A stretch of DNA of 64,000 nt from Rhodoferax sp. (GTDB taxonomy: Bacteria > Pseudomonadota > Gammaproteobacteria > Burkholderiales > Burkholderiaceae_C): NCBI GenBank assembly GCA_030682475.1, contig JAUXOA010000051.1, forward strand, positions 1 through 64,000, given 5' to 3'. Within the stretch, counting starts at the first letter, position 1; every line of letters begins with the position of its first letter. Below are positions 45,982 through 54,992 of this stretch, one piece after another. Made by a program: the position numbers and the translations under genes. The notes below the pieces were generated by a model that saw only the letters and a list, made by a program, of their open reading frames with translations, ran no database searches and was not told the origin of the DNA.

Positions 45982-46077
45982 TGGCCCCCACGCTCCCTCA
46001 CTGCGTGTGCTCGCTGCCCCCCAAGGGGGCTAATTTTGGCTTTCGCCGAACTTCGTTTCCTTGGGGCGGCCCGGCGC
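45982..46077 (+). repeat. Interspersed GC-rich repeat, copy A (pyk-fba gap)
   Basis: It runs TGGCCCCCACGCT ... CGCTGCCCCCCAAGGGGG ... CTTGGGGCGGCCCGGCGC. The same succession of blocks appears inverted at 49776-49851. It fills most of the space between pyk and fba. The CCCCC/GGGGG centre can form a hairpin and may act as a terminator for pyk. Confidence 0.75.
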
Positions 46078-46158
46078 AAAATTGCATTTACCGAAGGGTA
46101 AAATCGACCCAGTGGCACAAGTTACCAAACGCTTACCAACTTCTCGGGGGATATCAAT

Positions 46159-47223
46159 ATGGCACTCGTCTCGATGCGCGAACTGCTGGACCATGCCGCC
46201 GTCAACGGCTACGGCATTCCGGCTTTCAATGTGAATAATCTGGAGCAGGTGCAGGCCGTCATGGCGGCGGCCGATGAAGTCGGTGCGCCCGTCATTTTGC
46301 AGGCCAGTGCCGGGGCCCGCAAGTATGCCGGCGAGGCCTTCATCAAACACCTGATCGCGGCCGCCATCGAAGCCTACCCTCATATCCCACTGGTGATGCA
46401 CCAGGACCATGGTCAAAGCCCCGAGGTGTGCCAGGGCGCCATCAACCTGGGTTTCAGCTCGGTGATGATGGACGGCTCTTTGATGAGTGACGGCAAAACC
46501 ATCGCCAGCTACGACTACAACGTGGAAGTCACGCGCAAGGTGGTGGACATGGCGCACAGCACCGGCGTCACGGTGGAAGGAGAGCTGGGCTGCCTGGGCT
46601 CGCTCGAGACCATGAAGGGCGACAAGGAAGACGGCCACGGCACCGAAGCCACCATGACGCTTGACCAGTTGTTGACCGACCCCGAGCAGGCGGCCGATTT
46701 TGTCAAGCGCACCCAACTCGACGCGCTGGCGATTGCGATTGGCACCAGCCATGGCGCCTACAAGTTCACGCGCAAACCCACCGGTGACATTCTGGCGATT
46801 GAGCGCATCCGGGAAATCAACCGCCGCATTCCCAACACCCATCTGGTGATGCACGGCTCCAGCAGCGTGCCACAGGATTTGCTGGCCATCATCCGTGAAT
46901 TCGGTGGCGACATGAAGGAAACCTACGGCGTGCCGGTGGAAGAAATCCAGAAGGCGATCCAGTTCGGTGTGCGCAAGATCAACATCGACACCGACATCCG
47001 CCTGGCCATGACCGCTGCCGTGCGCAAGTACATGGCGCAAAACCCCGACAAGTTCGATCCGCGTGACTGGCTCAAGCCGGCCCGCGAGGCCGCCAAGCAG
47101 ATCTGCAAACAGCGCTATCTCCAGTTCGGCTGCGAAGGCCAGGCCGGCAAGATCAAGGGCCACAGCCTCTTTATGGTAGCCGGGCAATATGCACGCGGTG
47201 AACTGGCGCAAGTCGTGCAGTGA
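46159..47223 (+). CDS. fba: Class II fructose-bisphosphate aldolase (Calvin-type subgroup)
   Basis: This 354-residue zinc-dependent aldolase of glycolysis and gluconeogenesis has [29 protein letters not shown] with zinc-binding histidine, [29 protein letters not shown] and [20 protein letters not shown]. Length and motifs fit the CbbA-like subgroup rather than E. coli FbaA. It starts at ATG after GGGGGAT. purC follows within 2 nt. Confidence 0.95.
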   Translation: MALVSMRELLDHAAVNGYGIPAFNVNNLEQVQAVMAAADEVGAPVILQASAGARKYAGEAFIKHLIAAAIEAYPHIPLVMHQDHGQSPEVCQGAINLGFSSVMMDGSLMSDGKTIASYDYNVEVTRKVVDMAHSTGVTVEGELGCLGSLETMKGDKEDGHGTEATMTLDQLLTDPEQAADFVKRTQLDALAIAIGTSHGAYKFTRKPTGDILAIERIREINRRIPNTHLVMHGSSSVPQDLLAIIREFGGDMKETYGVPVEEIQKAIQFGVRKINIDTDIRLAMTAAVRKYMAQNPDKFDPRDWLKPAREAAKQICKQRYLQFGCEGQAGKIKGHSLFMVAGQYARGELAQVVQ

Positions 47224-47224
47224 T

Positions 47225-48133
47225 ATGACTGCGGCCCTGCACACTTCCATGCTGACCTCTTTGCCCCTGCTTGCGCGTGGCAAGGTGCGCGACAACTACG
47301 CCGTGGGCACAGACCGCATCCTGATGGTCGCCAGCGACCGCCTCAGTGCCTTTGATGTGATCCTGGGCGAGCCGATACCGGGCAAGGGCGCGCTGCTAAC
47401 GCAAATGGCGCTGTTCTGGTTTGACAAGCTCGGCCCTGCCGGTTTGAACCTTTGCCCGATCCACCTCACCGGTGACGCGCCCGAGAGTGTGGTGAGCGCT
47501 GCCGAGCTGCCGCAGGTGGCCGGCCGCGCTATGCTGGTCAAGCGCCTCAAACCGCTGCCGGTGGAAGCCGTGGTGCGCGGTTATCTGGCCGGCAGTGGCT
47601 GGAAGGAATACCAGGAGAATCAGGCGGTGTGTGGCGTCAAGCTGCCGCCGGGGCTGAAGAATGCCTCCAAGTTGCCAGCGCCGATCTACACGCCAGCGGC
47701 CAAGGCAGCGGTGGGCGAGCATGACGAGAACATCACGTTTAAGCAAACGGTGGACATGATCGGTCTGGATCTGGCCACCCGCATTCGTGACATCAGCCTG
47801 CGTCTGTATCAGGCCGCCAGCGAGATCGCTGCGACCAAGGGCATCCTCATTGCCGATACCAAGTTTGAATTCGGTCTGGACGCCGACGGCACGCTGACGC
47901 TGATGGATGAGGTGCTCACGCCTGATTCGTCCCGTTTCTGGCCGGCCGAGAGCTACCAGGAAGGTAGCAACCCGCCCAGTTACGACAAGCAGTTTGTGCG
48001 CGACTGGCTGGAAGGCGCACAGGTGGACGGCAAACCCTGGAGCAAAATCCCACCGGCGCCGCGCGTGCCCCATGAGGTGATTGCCAAAACCGCCGCCAAA
48101 TACCAGGAAGCGCTGACGCGGCTGACGGGCTGA
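47225..48133 (+). CDS. purC: Phosphoribosylaminoimidazole-succinocarboxamide synthase
   Basis: This 302-residue enzyme performs the ATP-dependent ligation of CAIR with aspartate in purine synthesis. [63 protein letters not shown] and [15 protein letters not shown] are all conserved. The length is that of the longer, yeast-like bacterial group. The ATG at MTAALHTSM lies one nucleotide after the fba stop. purE and purK follow after an intervening thioredoxin-like gene on the other strand. Confidence 0.95.
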   Translation: MTAALHTSMLTSLPLLARGKVRDNYAVGTDRILMVASDRLSAFDVILGEPIPGKGALLTQMALFWFDKLGPAGLNLCPIHLTGDAPESVVSAAELPQVAGRAMLVKRLKPLPVEAVVRGYLAGSGWKEYQENQAVCGVKLPPGLKNASKLPAPIYTPAAKAAVGEHDENITFKQTVDMIGLDLATRIRDISLRLYQAASEIAATKGILIADTKFEFGLDADGTLTLMDEVLTPDSSRFWPAESYQEGSNPPSYDKQFVRDWLEGAQVDGKPWSKIPPAPRVPHEVIAKTAAKYQEALTRLTG

Positions 48134-48142
48134 ACCCCAGGT

Positions 48143-49051
48143 TCAGCTCAGCACCACGCTGCTCAAACGCCTGCGGTAGGTAGCGACGGTCGGGTCCACC
48201 GGCGGAATTTGGCCATCAGCGACCTTCACCTTGGGCGGCTCGATGATGTCCAGAATCGCAATGAAGGTTTTGCGGGCGAGTTCGTCGGCCCAGCTTTTGT
48301 CGCGCATCAGGATTTCAATCAACTCGTCCATGGCAGCAGGCCAGTCTTGCGCGGCTATCAGGGTTTGCGCCTTGCCAAAGCGGGCGTCGAAGTCGCGCTT
48401 GTTGGCTGCAATCTTTACATCAAAACCGGCGGCAGCCCGCGTCAAATCTTCACGGTCAGCGGCGAAATCAATTGCATTCATCCAGCGTTGCAGCGAATCA
48501 AAGCGGCGTACCAGAGCGGTCTTGGCGATCACCGGGGCAAAGGCCACCTTGGCATCGTCATCGCGACCTTCCTTCAGCAGCAGCTTGATGTACTCAAAAC
48601 GGGCCTCTTCGTCATCCGGGTTCTTGAGCAGCGCCTGATGCAAAGCCTCGTGCACCGCCTGCGGGTCGTCGGCGGCCGGTGCGTCACCTACTTCGACGCT
48701 CGTCACCTCGGCCTCCAGCACCTCGCCTTCTGGCAGGTGTTTGTCCAGAAAGGCCTTGATCTGGCCTTCGGGCAGCGCACCGGTAAAACCGTCCACCGGT
48801 TTGCCGCCCACCATCAGCACGCAGGTCGGAATGCTGCGAATGCCAAAGCCCTGGCTCAGTTCCTGCTCCTGGTCGGAGTCAATCTTGACCAGCTTGAAAC
48901 GGCCGGCGTACGCGGTTTCCAGTTTTTCCAGCAGCGGGCCGATCACCTTGCAGGGGCCGCACCAGGGTGCCCAAAAGTCAACCAGCACCGGGGTGTGCAT
49001 CGAGGCGGCAAGCACCTCGACATCAAAGTTTTCAACCGTAACATTTATCAT
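48143..49051 (-). CDS. cnoX: Thioredoxin-fold co-chaperone with TPR-like tail (CnoX/YbbN family)
   Basis: This 302-residue protein has an N-terminal thioredoxin domain (VLVDFWAPWCGPCKVIGPLL, active site WCGPC near residue 30; cis-Pro in SIPTCVLM). A helical TPR-like C-terminal region follows (LKNPDDEEARFEYIKLLLKEGRDDDAKVAF). That architecture is CnoX/YbbN, a redox-linked holdase. Unlike the E. coli protein, both active-site cysteines are present, so oxidoreductase activity is likely. It is convergent with purC and divergent from purE across a repeat-rich gap. Confidence 0.9.
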   Translation of the reverse strand: MINVTVENFDVEVLAASMHTPVLVDFWAPWCGPCKVIGPLLEKLETAYAGRFKLVKIDSDQEQELSQGFGIRSIPTCVLMVGGKPVDGFTGALPEGQIKAFLDKHLPEGEVLEAEVTSVEVGDAPAADDPQAVHEALHQALLKNPDDEEARFEYIKLLLKEGRDDDAKVAFAPVIAKTALVRRFDSLQRWMNAIDFAADREDLTRAAAGFDVKIAANKRDFDARFGKAQTLIAAQDWPAAMDELIEILMRDKSWADELARKTFIAILDIIEPPKVKVADGQIPPVDPTVATYRRRLSSVVLS

Positions 49052-49091
49052 TCTGCTTGGCTCGGGTTAGGGAAACTCTGCATAACCCCTC

Positions 49092-49172
49092 CCGTTCGGG
49101 CTGAGCTTGTCGAAGCGTTCTCTAAGTTATTGATTTATAGCGAGAACATTTCGACAAGCTCAATGCGAACGG
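49092..49172. repeat. REP-like inverted repeat with spacer (second copy)
   Basis: The arms CCGTTCGGGCTGAGCTTGTC (from 49092) and its complement ending CAATGCGAACGG (49172) match the compact element at 3758-3807, but here a ~35-bp AT-rich spacer separates them. The spacer itself contains GTTCTC/GAGAAC. Confidence 0.8.
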
Positions 49173-49220
49173 ACTTATGCAGATGTTCCTTAGGTTTAAG
49201 TAAAATTCAATATTATTAAC

Positions 49221-49272
49221 TTGCGGGACAGACCGCAGCTACGCGAAGCGAGCCAGCTCGGTCCTCAACATT
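49221..49272 (+). repeat. Copy 4 of the ~55-nt structured repeat (5' of purE)
   Basis: It runs TTGCGGGACAGACCGCAG to CTCGGTCCTCAACATT and ends exactly at the purE ATG. The inner hairpin reads GCTA-CGC-GAA-GCG-AGC, where GCT/AGC replaces the GTT/AAC of copies 2 and 3, a compensatory change. The outer stem has one mismatch. Confidence 0.88.
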
Positions 49273-49764
49273 ATGAAGATTCAAATCGGCGTTGTCATGG
49301 GTTCCAGTTCCGACTGGGACACGATGCAGCACGCAGTCCACATTCTCCAACAGTTTGGAATCTCGCACGAGGCGCGGGTAGTCTCGGCGCACCGCATGCC
49401 CGATGATATGTTCGCCTACGCGGAAGCTGCCGTCGGCCGTGGCCTCAAAGCCATCATTGCTGGCGCCGGTGGTGCGGCGCATCTGCCGGGCATGCTGGCG
49501 GCCAAAACCACGGTGCCGGTGCTGGGGGTGCCGGTGGCGTCAAAACATCTCTCGGGAGTGGACTCGCTGCACAGCATTGTGCAAATGCCCAAGGGCGTGC
49601 CAGTGGCCACGTTTGCCATCGGCGCTGCCGGTGCCGCCAATGCGGCCCTGTTTGCGGTGGCCATGCTGGCCAATGAAGACGCTGCGCTGCGCGCCAAACT
49701 CGATGCTTTCCGCGCCGAGCAGACCGAGATCGCCCGCAGCATGACGCTGCCGCCGGTGCTATGA
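49273..49764 (+). CDS. purE: N5-carboxyaminoimidazole ribonucleotide mutase
   Basis: This 163-residue class I PurE converts N5-CAIR to CAIR in purine synthesis. It shows [41 protein letters not shown] and [22 protein letters not shown]. The ATG is preceded directly by a repeat copy and no Shine-Dalgarno sequence is visible. Its stop overlaps the purK start (ATGA), so PurK synthesis is probably coupled to it. Confidence 0.96.
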   Translation: MKIQIGVVMGSSSDWDTMQHAVHILQQFGISHEARVVSAHRMPDDMFAYAEAAVGRGLKAIIAGAGGAAHLPGMLAAKTTVPVLGVPVASKHLSGVDSLHSIVQMPKGVPVATFAIGAAGAANAALFAVAMLANEDAALRAKLDAFRAEQTEIARSMTLPPVL

Positions 49765-51035
49765 GCGCCGCCGCCGCGCCGGGCCGCCCCAAGCAAGGCA
49801 CGACCCCCTCGGGGGGCAGCGCCGTACGCGCAGCGACAAGCGTGGGGGCCACATTTCTTCCCGGCAGCGCGGGCAGCGGGCAGCAGACGACACTGGGCGT
49901 GATGGGCGGCGGTCAGTTGGGCCGCATGTTTGTGCAGGCAGCGCAGGCGATGGGCTACTTCACGGCCGTGCTGGACCCCGACGTGGTCAGCCCGGCCGGG
50001 CTGGTGAGCCACTATCACATCCAGACCGATTACCTGGACCAGCAGGGCCTGGCGCAACTGATGCAGCGCTGCGCGGCCATCACCACCGAGTTTGAAAACG
50101 TGCCGGCACCCGCCCTGATGACGCTGGGCGCAGCCCGGCCGGTGGCGCCCAGCGCCGAGGCGGTGGGCATTGCGCAGGACCGGGTCAAGGAAAAAGCGCA
50201 TTTTGTGCGCTGCGGGGTGCCCTGCGCGCCGTATGTGGTGATCGAGTCGGCGGCGCAACTGGCCGCCGTGGCCGACGATTTGCTGCCCGGCATCCTCAAA
50301 ACGGCGCGCATGGGCTACGACGGCAAGGGCCAGGTTCGCGTCACAACCCGCGCTGAGCTTGCCAGCGCCTGGGACGAACTCCAGGGCGCGACGTGCGTGC
50401 TGGAGAAAATGCTGCCGCTCAAGGCCGAGTGCTCGGTGATCGTGGCGCGCGGCTGGGACGGTGCCATGGTCAATTTTCCGCCGCAACTCAACTTGCACCG
50501 CGCGGGCATTCTGGCGCTGACCGAAGTGTATGAAGGCGCTATTTCTCCAGCCCTTGCTGCGCGGGCGATAGAGGCTACCAAAGCCATCGCAGAAGAGCTG
50601 CAGTACGTCGGCGTTCTGTGCGTGGAATTTTTCGTATTGGAAGAGGGTAGCGCCGAGGCCAAAGCGCTCGGCGCCCTGATCGTCAACGAGATGGCGCCGC
50701 GCCCGCACAACAGCGGCCACTACAGTCTGGACGCCTGTGACCTCTCGCAGTTTGACTTACAGGTGCGCACCCTGGCCGGCCTGCCGCTGGTGCAGCCGCG
50801 CCAGCACAGCCCGGCCATCATGCTCAACCTGCTGGGTGATTTGTGGGTCAATCGTACGACCCCGCCCTGGGATCAGGTGTTGGCACTGCCTGGCGCGCAC
50901 CTGCACCTGTACGGCAAGCTCGCTGCAGCCAAGGGCCGTAAAATGGGACACCTGACCCTCACCGGTGCCAGCGTGGCGCAGGTCCGGACCACCGCTTTGG
51001 CAGCCGCTGCGTGCCTGGGTATTGAGCCGTTTTGA
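49761..51035 (+). CDS. purK: N5-carboxyaminoimidazole ribonucleotide synthase, with repeat-encoded N-terminal extension
   Basis: This 424-residue ATP-grasp enzyme makes N5-CAIR from AIR, bicarbonate and ATP. The enzyme proper begins at [20 protein letters not shown] (about residue 43) and includes [18 protein letters not shown] and [12 protein letters not shown] with [17 protein letters not shown]. The first ~42 residues ([17 protein letters not shown] onward) have no counterpart in the family and are mostly read from an interspersed repeat. No ATG lies closer to the conserved start; the used ATG overlaps the purE stop. Confidence 0.93.
   Translation: MSAAAAPGRPKQGTTPSGGSAVRAATSVGATFLPGSAGSGQQTTLGVMGGGQLGRMFVQAAQAMGYFTAVLDPDVVSPAGLVSHYHIQTDYLDQQGLAQLMQRCAAITTEFENVPAPALMTLGAARPVAPSAEAVGIAQDRVKEKAHFVRCGVPCAPYVVIESAAQLAAVADDLLPGILKTARMGYDGKGQVRVTTRAELASAWDELQGATCVLEKMLPLKAECSVIVARGWDGAMVNFPPQLNLHRAGILALTEVYEGAISPALAARAIEATKAIAEELQYVGVLCVEFFVLEEGSAEAKALGALIVNEMAPRPHNSGHYSLDACDLSQFDLQVRTLAGLPLVQPRQHSPAIMLNLLGDLWVNRTTPPWDQVLALPGAHLHLYGKLAAAKGRKMGHLTLTGASVAQVRTTALAAAACLGIEPF
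49776..49851 (-). repeat. Interspersed GC-rich repeat, copy B (inside purK)
   Basis: This is the reverse complement of the blocks seen at 45982-46077: GCGCCGGGCCGCCCCAAG, CCCCCTCGGGGGGCAGCG, AGCGTGGGGGCCA. It lies within the first 31 codons of purK and is translated in frame as part of the N-terminal extension. Confidence 0.78.
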
Positions 51036-51049
51036 GTGTGAATTGAACC

Positions 51050-52120
51050 ATGATTCTGGACGGCTTTGCTGCAAAATCAATAACATCAGGCGCGCAAACA
51101 ATCCGGGCCGGTGAGCTGTTAGGCGTGCCAACCGAGACCGTGTACGGTCTCGGCGCCGACGCCGACAACGACGCCGCAATTGCCAAAATTTTCAGCGCCA
51201 AAGGCCGACCCAGCGATCACCCCTTGATCGTGCACGTGCTGAGCGCGGCCAGCGTGGCGCACTTTGCGGTCCAGGTTCCCGACTTTGCCAACCAATTGAT
51301 GCAGGCCTTCTGGCCCGGGCCGCTCACGCTGATCCTGCCGCGTCGCGATGGCGTGGCGGGCGCTGCGGCCGGCGGACAAAACTCCATCGGCCTGCGCTGC
51401 CCCTCGCATCCGGTGGCGCAGGCGCTGCTCAAAGCCTGCCTGGAACCCGACGCAAACACGCAAGCGCCAACCCACCCGCAAAAACCTGTATGGGGCATCG
51501 CCGCCCCCAGCGCCAACCAGTTTGGTCGCGTCAGCCCGACCACGGCGGCGCACGTGCAAAGTGAATTTGGCGCCGAGCTGTTGATTCTGGACGGCGGCCC
51601 CTGCACGGTTGGCATCGAGTCCACCATCATCGACTGCACGCGGGGTGTGCCGGTGCTGCTGCGCCCCGGCGCCATCACGCGCGAACAGGTGCAGGCGGTG
51701 TGCGGGCAAGCGGTGCTGCAACAGGATGCGCAGCTTACGCTTGATACGCCTGTGCCACGGGCCTCTGGCACGCTGGAATCACATTACGCACCGAATGCCA
51801 AGGTGCGCCTGATGGATGCCCGTGCCCTGCAGACGGCGCTGGACCTGTTGGGGGCTGACGCGGACGCGGGCACGGACCTTGGCGGTGCTGGCACCGACCG
51901 GCTCATCGCCACCTATTCACGCGCCAATCTCAAAACCAGGTCCACCCAGGTGCTGCTCAAACGCATGCCCGACAATGCTGGCGCCACGGCGCAGCAACTG
52001 TTTGCGGTGCTGCGTGAATTTGATGCCCAAGGCGTCAAGCTGATCTGGATTGAGACGCCGCCCGATAGCCCCGCCTGGGACGGTGTGCGGGATCGCTTGC
52101 AACGGGCCTCGGCCGCTTAG
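51050..52120 (+). CDS. L-threonylcarbamoyladenylate synthase, Sua5 type
   Basis: This 356-residue enzyme makes threonylcarbamoyl-AMP, the donor for t6A37 in tRNA. The N-terminal YrdC domain has GVPTETVYGLGADA, KIFSAKGRPSDHPLIVHV, FWPGPLTLILPR, GLRCPSHPVAQALL and IAAPSANQFGRVSPT. SGTLESHYAPNAKVRL marks the linker to the Sua5 C-terminal domain, which is present, so it is the long Sua5 rather than short TsaC form. tsaD and tsaB, which complete the pathway, also occur in the window. It converges on the SemiSWEET gene. Confidence 0.93.
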   Translation: MILDGFAAKSITSGAQTIRAGELLGVPTETVYGLGADADNDAAIAKIFSAKGRPSDHPLIVHVLSAASVAHFAVQVPDFANQLMQAFWPGPLTLILPRRDGVAGAAAGGQNSIGLRCPSHPVAQALLKACLEPDANTQAPTHPQKPVWGIAAPSANQFGRVSPTTAAHVQSEFGAELLILDGGPCTVGIESTIIDCTRGVPVLLRPGAITREQVQAVCGQAVLQQDAQLTLDTPVPRASGTLESHYAPNAKVRLMDARALQTALDLLGADADAGTDLGGAGTDRLIATYSRANLKTRSTQVLLKRMPDNAGATAQQLFAVLREFDAQGVKLIWIETPPDSPAWDGVRDRLQRASAA

Positions 52121-52371
52121 CGATAGCGCAGTTTCATCACCAGAATGGCCACGGTCAGGGCCAGCGTAATCACGTTGGCAACCACGATCGGCCAGGCGCC
52201 CAGCAGCAGGCCGTAGACCAGCCAGCAGGCGATGCCGGCGGTGAACGCGCTGTACATGCCCAGCGAGATACCGCGTACATCCCGCGTTCTGAACGTGTGC
52301 CAGACCTGTGGCACAAAGCTGGCGGTGGTGAGGACGGCGGCGCAGTAGCCGATGAGATCGAGCAGAGACAT
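52117..52371 (-). CDS. SemiSWEET family sugar transporter
   Basis: This 84-residue protein has three membrane helices, one triple-helix bundle, that would work as a homodimer. The PQ-loop motif is present in TTASFVPQVWHTFRTRD. The size and fold match bacterial SemiSWEETs, which exchange small sugars; the substrate is not known. Its stop overlaps that of the convergent sua5 gene. Confidence 0.85.
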   Translation of the reverse strand: MSLLDLIGYCAAVLTTASFVPQVWHTFRTRDVRGISLGMYSAFTAGIACWLVYGLLLGAWPIVVANVITLALTVAILVMKLRYR

Positions 52372-52422
52372 GGCAGGAAGGGGTCGCTGGCGGGGGCGCC
52401 AGCGCGAAGTGCAATAAAAGGC

Positions 52423-53886
52423 TCAATTGTCCCTCACCGCCCAATCCAGCAGCGCCTCAAAGGCCGGACGGGCCGCACTGGCGTTGGCGTGGTTGGCAAT
52501 GGCGACCAGCACATAGCGTTTGCCGCTGGCCGCATGCACATATCCGGCGACCGCGGCGACATCGCGCAGGCTGCCGGTTTTCAGGTGGGCGCTGCCTCGG
52601 GACGCGGCGCGGCTGCGCCTGAGCGTGCCGTCCACCCCCGCGATCGGCAGGGAGGACATCAGCTCGGGCATTAACGGCGACAGGTAAGCGGTTTGCAGCA
52701 GGCGCGCCAGGGCCTGGGCGCTGATGCGCTCGTGGCGCGACAGGCCTGAGCCGTTGTCCAGCGTCGGCACGTCATCCGGGCCGATGCGCTCCGTCCACCA
52801 GCGGCGCAGTACCTCGCGTGAGGCCTCGCGCGTGGCTACAGGCACGGCATCCGGCATGGCAACAAGGCTGGCCAGGGTGCCGTTTTGGCCACGGGGCTGC
52901 AGGCTGAGCGTCAGGAACACCTGCTGCGCCATCACGTTGTTGCTGTATTTGTTGATGTCGCGGATGACCTCGACCAGCGTGGGCGAGCTCATTTCAAATA
53001 CCGGATTCATCGGTGCGCCCGCCACCACCGGCACGCGTCCCTCGCGCACGGTGCCCGCCAGCTTGCCACCCATTGCGCGCCACAGGCCTTCCACAGCGCG
53101 CACGCTGTAGCTTTCAGGGTCGGCATACGCCACTGCCCAGACTTTCTCGGCGCAGTTGGCCGGGTAAACACCGGCAAAGCGGATGCGCCTGACGTCAGAG
53201 AAGTCGGCTTTGAGCGCGGCCCGGTAGTCGCCACAGTCCCCATTCGACAGCGGGACGCTGGTCTGCATCTGCACACCGGCCAGCGGCGGCTCGAACTGCA
53301 CCTGGGCGGTGTTGGCGCTGCGATCCGGCACAAAGGTCATGACGACTGATTTGAAGTTGAGCAGCAGGGCGTCGGGCGCGGCGTTGTAGGGGCGCAGCGG
53401 TTCGCCGTCAAAGCGGGCCGGGTCGGATTCAGTCGTCTCGAAAGCGCTGCGGTCCAGCACGATATCGCCTGCGATCGACTGGATGCCCAGGCCCTGCACC
53501 CGGCGCAGCAGCAGCCACAGGCGCTCGGCCACCAGCTTGGGGTCGCCCAGGCCCTTGATGTACAGGTTGCCAAACAAGGTGCCATCCCGCACCGCGCCTT
53601 CCACAAACACCGGCGTGCGCCAGGTGTAGGCGGGGCCCAGCAAGTCAAGCGCCGCATACGTGGTGACCAACTTCATGACGGAGGCTGGATTGACGGGAAC
53701 ATTCGCGCGGTGACTCAGCCGCGGTGCTGATTTGCCCTCGGCGTCCAGCACCAGCAGGGTGACGGCCTCAAGTGGTACTTTGGCGCGGACCAGGGCGGCG
53801 GCCACTTCGGGCGGCAGGTTTTGTGCCAGCGCCAGGCCACACGCCAGAGTAGCGACAGCGCCCGACAGACAATGCAGTAAAGACAT
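52423..53886 (-). CDS. dacB: D-alanyl-D-alanine carboxypeptidase/endopeptidase (PBP4 family)
   Basis: This 487-residue periplasmic penicillin-binding protein trims peptidoglycan cross-links. The signal peptide is MSLLHCLSGAVATLACGLALAQ. The active-site motifs are SVMK within NPASVMKLVT, YSNN within NKYSNNVMAQ, and KTG within HLKTGSLRD. The ATG at MSLLHCLSG gives the signal sequence. On its strand GATAAT sits exactly 6 nt before the ATG with no Shine-Dalgarno, suggesting a leaderless transcript. It is divergent from a DMT transporter. Confidence 0.93.
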   Translation of the reverse strand: MSLLHCLSGAVATLACGLALAQNLPPEVAAALVRAKVPLEAVTLLVLDAEGKSAPRLSHRANVPVNPASVMKLVTTYAALDLLGPAYTWRTPVFVEGAVRDGTLFGNLYIKGLGDPKLVAERLWLLLRRVQGLGIQSIAGDIVLDRSAFETTESDPARFDGEPLRPYNAAPDALLLNFKSVVMTFVPDRSANTAQVQFEPPLAGVQMQTSVPLSNGDCGDYRAALKADFSDVRRIRFAGVYPANCAEKVWAVAYADPESYSVRAVEGLWRAMGGKLAGTVREGRVPVVAGAPMNPVFEMSSPTLVEVIRDINKYSNNVMAQQVFLTLSLQPRGQNGTLASLVAMPDAVPVATREASREVLRRWWTERIGPDDVPTLDNGSGLSRHERISAQALARLLQTAYLSPLMPELMSSLPIAGVDGTLRRSRAASRGSAHLKTGSLRDVAAVAGYVHAASGKRYVLVAIANHANASAARPAFEALLDWAVRDN

Positions 53887-53892
53887 GCCCTG

Positions 53893-53898
53893 ATTATC
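53893..53898 (-). promoter_or_regulatory. -10-like box of dacB, leaderless configuration
   Basis: GATAAT on the minus strand is followed by six bases and then the dacB ATG, so transcription would begin at or next to the start codon. No clear -35 was seen. Confidence 0.45.
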
Positions 53899-53919
53899 CA
53901 GCGGCCGATGCCCGCCACG

Positions 53920-53925
53920 GATAAT
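53920..53925 (+). promoter_or_regulatory. -10-like box of the DMT transporter gene, leaderless configuration
   Basis: GATAAT is followed by GCGGGT and the ATG at 53932, the same 6-nt spacing as the divergent dacB promoter 21 bp away. Confidence 0.45.
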
Positions 53926-53931
53926 GCGGGT

Positions 53932-54963
53932 ATGCACGCTTCTCCACGCCATTCTTCAAAGGGTTTTTCACCGCGCACGATTGGCATCGCCGCCGCCGTC
54001 ATCACGGTGCTGATCTGGACCGCCTTCATCGTCATCGCCCGCGCCTCGGCCGACCCGGCGCGCGGCGGCACCCTGAGCCCGTTTGACATTGCCTTTTGCC
54101 GCATCGTGGGCGCCAGTCTGGTGTTGCTGCCCTGGGGCTGGTGGCTGGTGCAGCGGGACCGTGCGCGGGGGCTGGGACAGTCCTCACTGTTCGGGCTGTC
54201 GCCGCTGTCTTTGCGGGTTACCGCCACGGTCGGCCTGTTTGGCGGTTTGCTGTATGCGCTGCTGGCCTACAGCGGCTTTGTGTTTGCCCCGGCAGCGCAC
54301 GCTTCGGTGCTGATGCCGGGCAGTCTGCCGCTGTGGACCGCCCTGCTGGCAGTGTTCATCCTGCGCGACCGCATCACGCCGCTGCGCGCGCTGGGCCTGA
54401 CTTTGATCGTGCTGGGCGATCTGGTGGTGGGCGGTGCCAGTTTGTTGCGCGCGTTTGACGGCGGCGAGGTCTGGAAGGGCGACCTGCTGTTCATGCTGGC
54501 AGCGTTGTGCTGGTCCACCTACAGCGTGCTGGCGCGCCACCATGCGCTGGACGCGGTGCGTGCCACCATCGCCATTACGGTCTTCGCCTTTGTCAGCTAT
54601 GTACCGATCTACGCCCTGTTAATGCTCGGGCATGTCGTGCCGGGGCAGGTATTCACGGCCCCGCTGGGCGAGCTGCTGTTCCAGATGGCGTTTCAGGGCT
54701 GGGGTTCGGTGGTGATTTCCGGCATCACCTTCACCAAAATGATCCAGCACTTTGGCCCGGTACGCTCGACCATGATCACGGCGCTGGTGCCGGGGCTCTC
54801 GGCCTTTGGGGCGGTGCTGTTTTTGGGGGAACCCTTGTACTGGAATCTGTCAGCGGGCCTGGCCTTGGTGACGCTTGGTATTTTGTTTGGCGTGCGGGCG
54901 GCGGCCCCGGCTGTGATCAAAAAAGAAACTGCTGGCGCAGACACAGCAAGGGTCAGGGGTTAA
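53932..54963 (+). CDS. EamA/DMT family transporter
   Basis: This integral membrane protein of ~343 residues has ten predicted helices in two EamA repeats (IGIAAAVITVLIWTAFIVIA at the start; LFMLAALCWSTYSVLARHHA beginning the second). Such proteins export or import amino acids and other metabolites; the substrate here is unknown. The ATG at MHASPRHSS is favoured because a GATAAT box lies 6 nt before it; an in-frame ATG at 53908 would add eight residues and remove that relation. Confidence 0.85.
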   Translation: MHASPRHSSKGFSPRTIGIAAAVITVLIWTAFIVIARASADPARGGTLSPFDIAFCRIVGASLVLLPWGWWLVQRDRARGLGQSSLFGLSPLSLRVTATVGLFGGLLYALLAYSGFVFAPAAHASVLMPGSLPLWTALLAVFILRDRITPLRALGLTLIVLGDLVVGGASLLRAFDGGEVWKGDLLFMLAALCWSTYSVLARHHALDAVRATIAITVFAFVSYVPIYALLMLGHVVPGQVFTAPLGELLFQMAFQGWGSVVISGITFTKMIQHFGPVRSTMITALVPGLSAFGAVLFLGEPLYWNLSAGLALVTLGILFGVRAAAPAVIKKETAGADTARVRG

Positions 54964-54980
54964 TCTGATGAAAACTTTTT

Positions 54981-54986
54981 GAAAAT
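54981..54986 (+). promoter_or_regulatory. -10-like box of tsaB, leaderless configuration
   Basis: GAAAAT is followed by AGGGCG and the tsaB ATG, again 6 nt. It is a weaker hexamer than the others; the AGGG could also serve as a poor ribosome-binding site. Confidence 0.3.
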
Positions 54987-54992
54987 AGGGCG

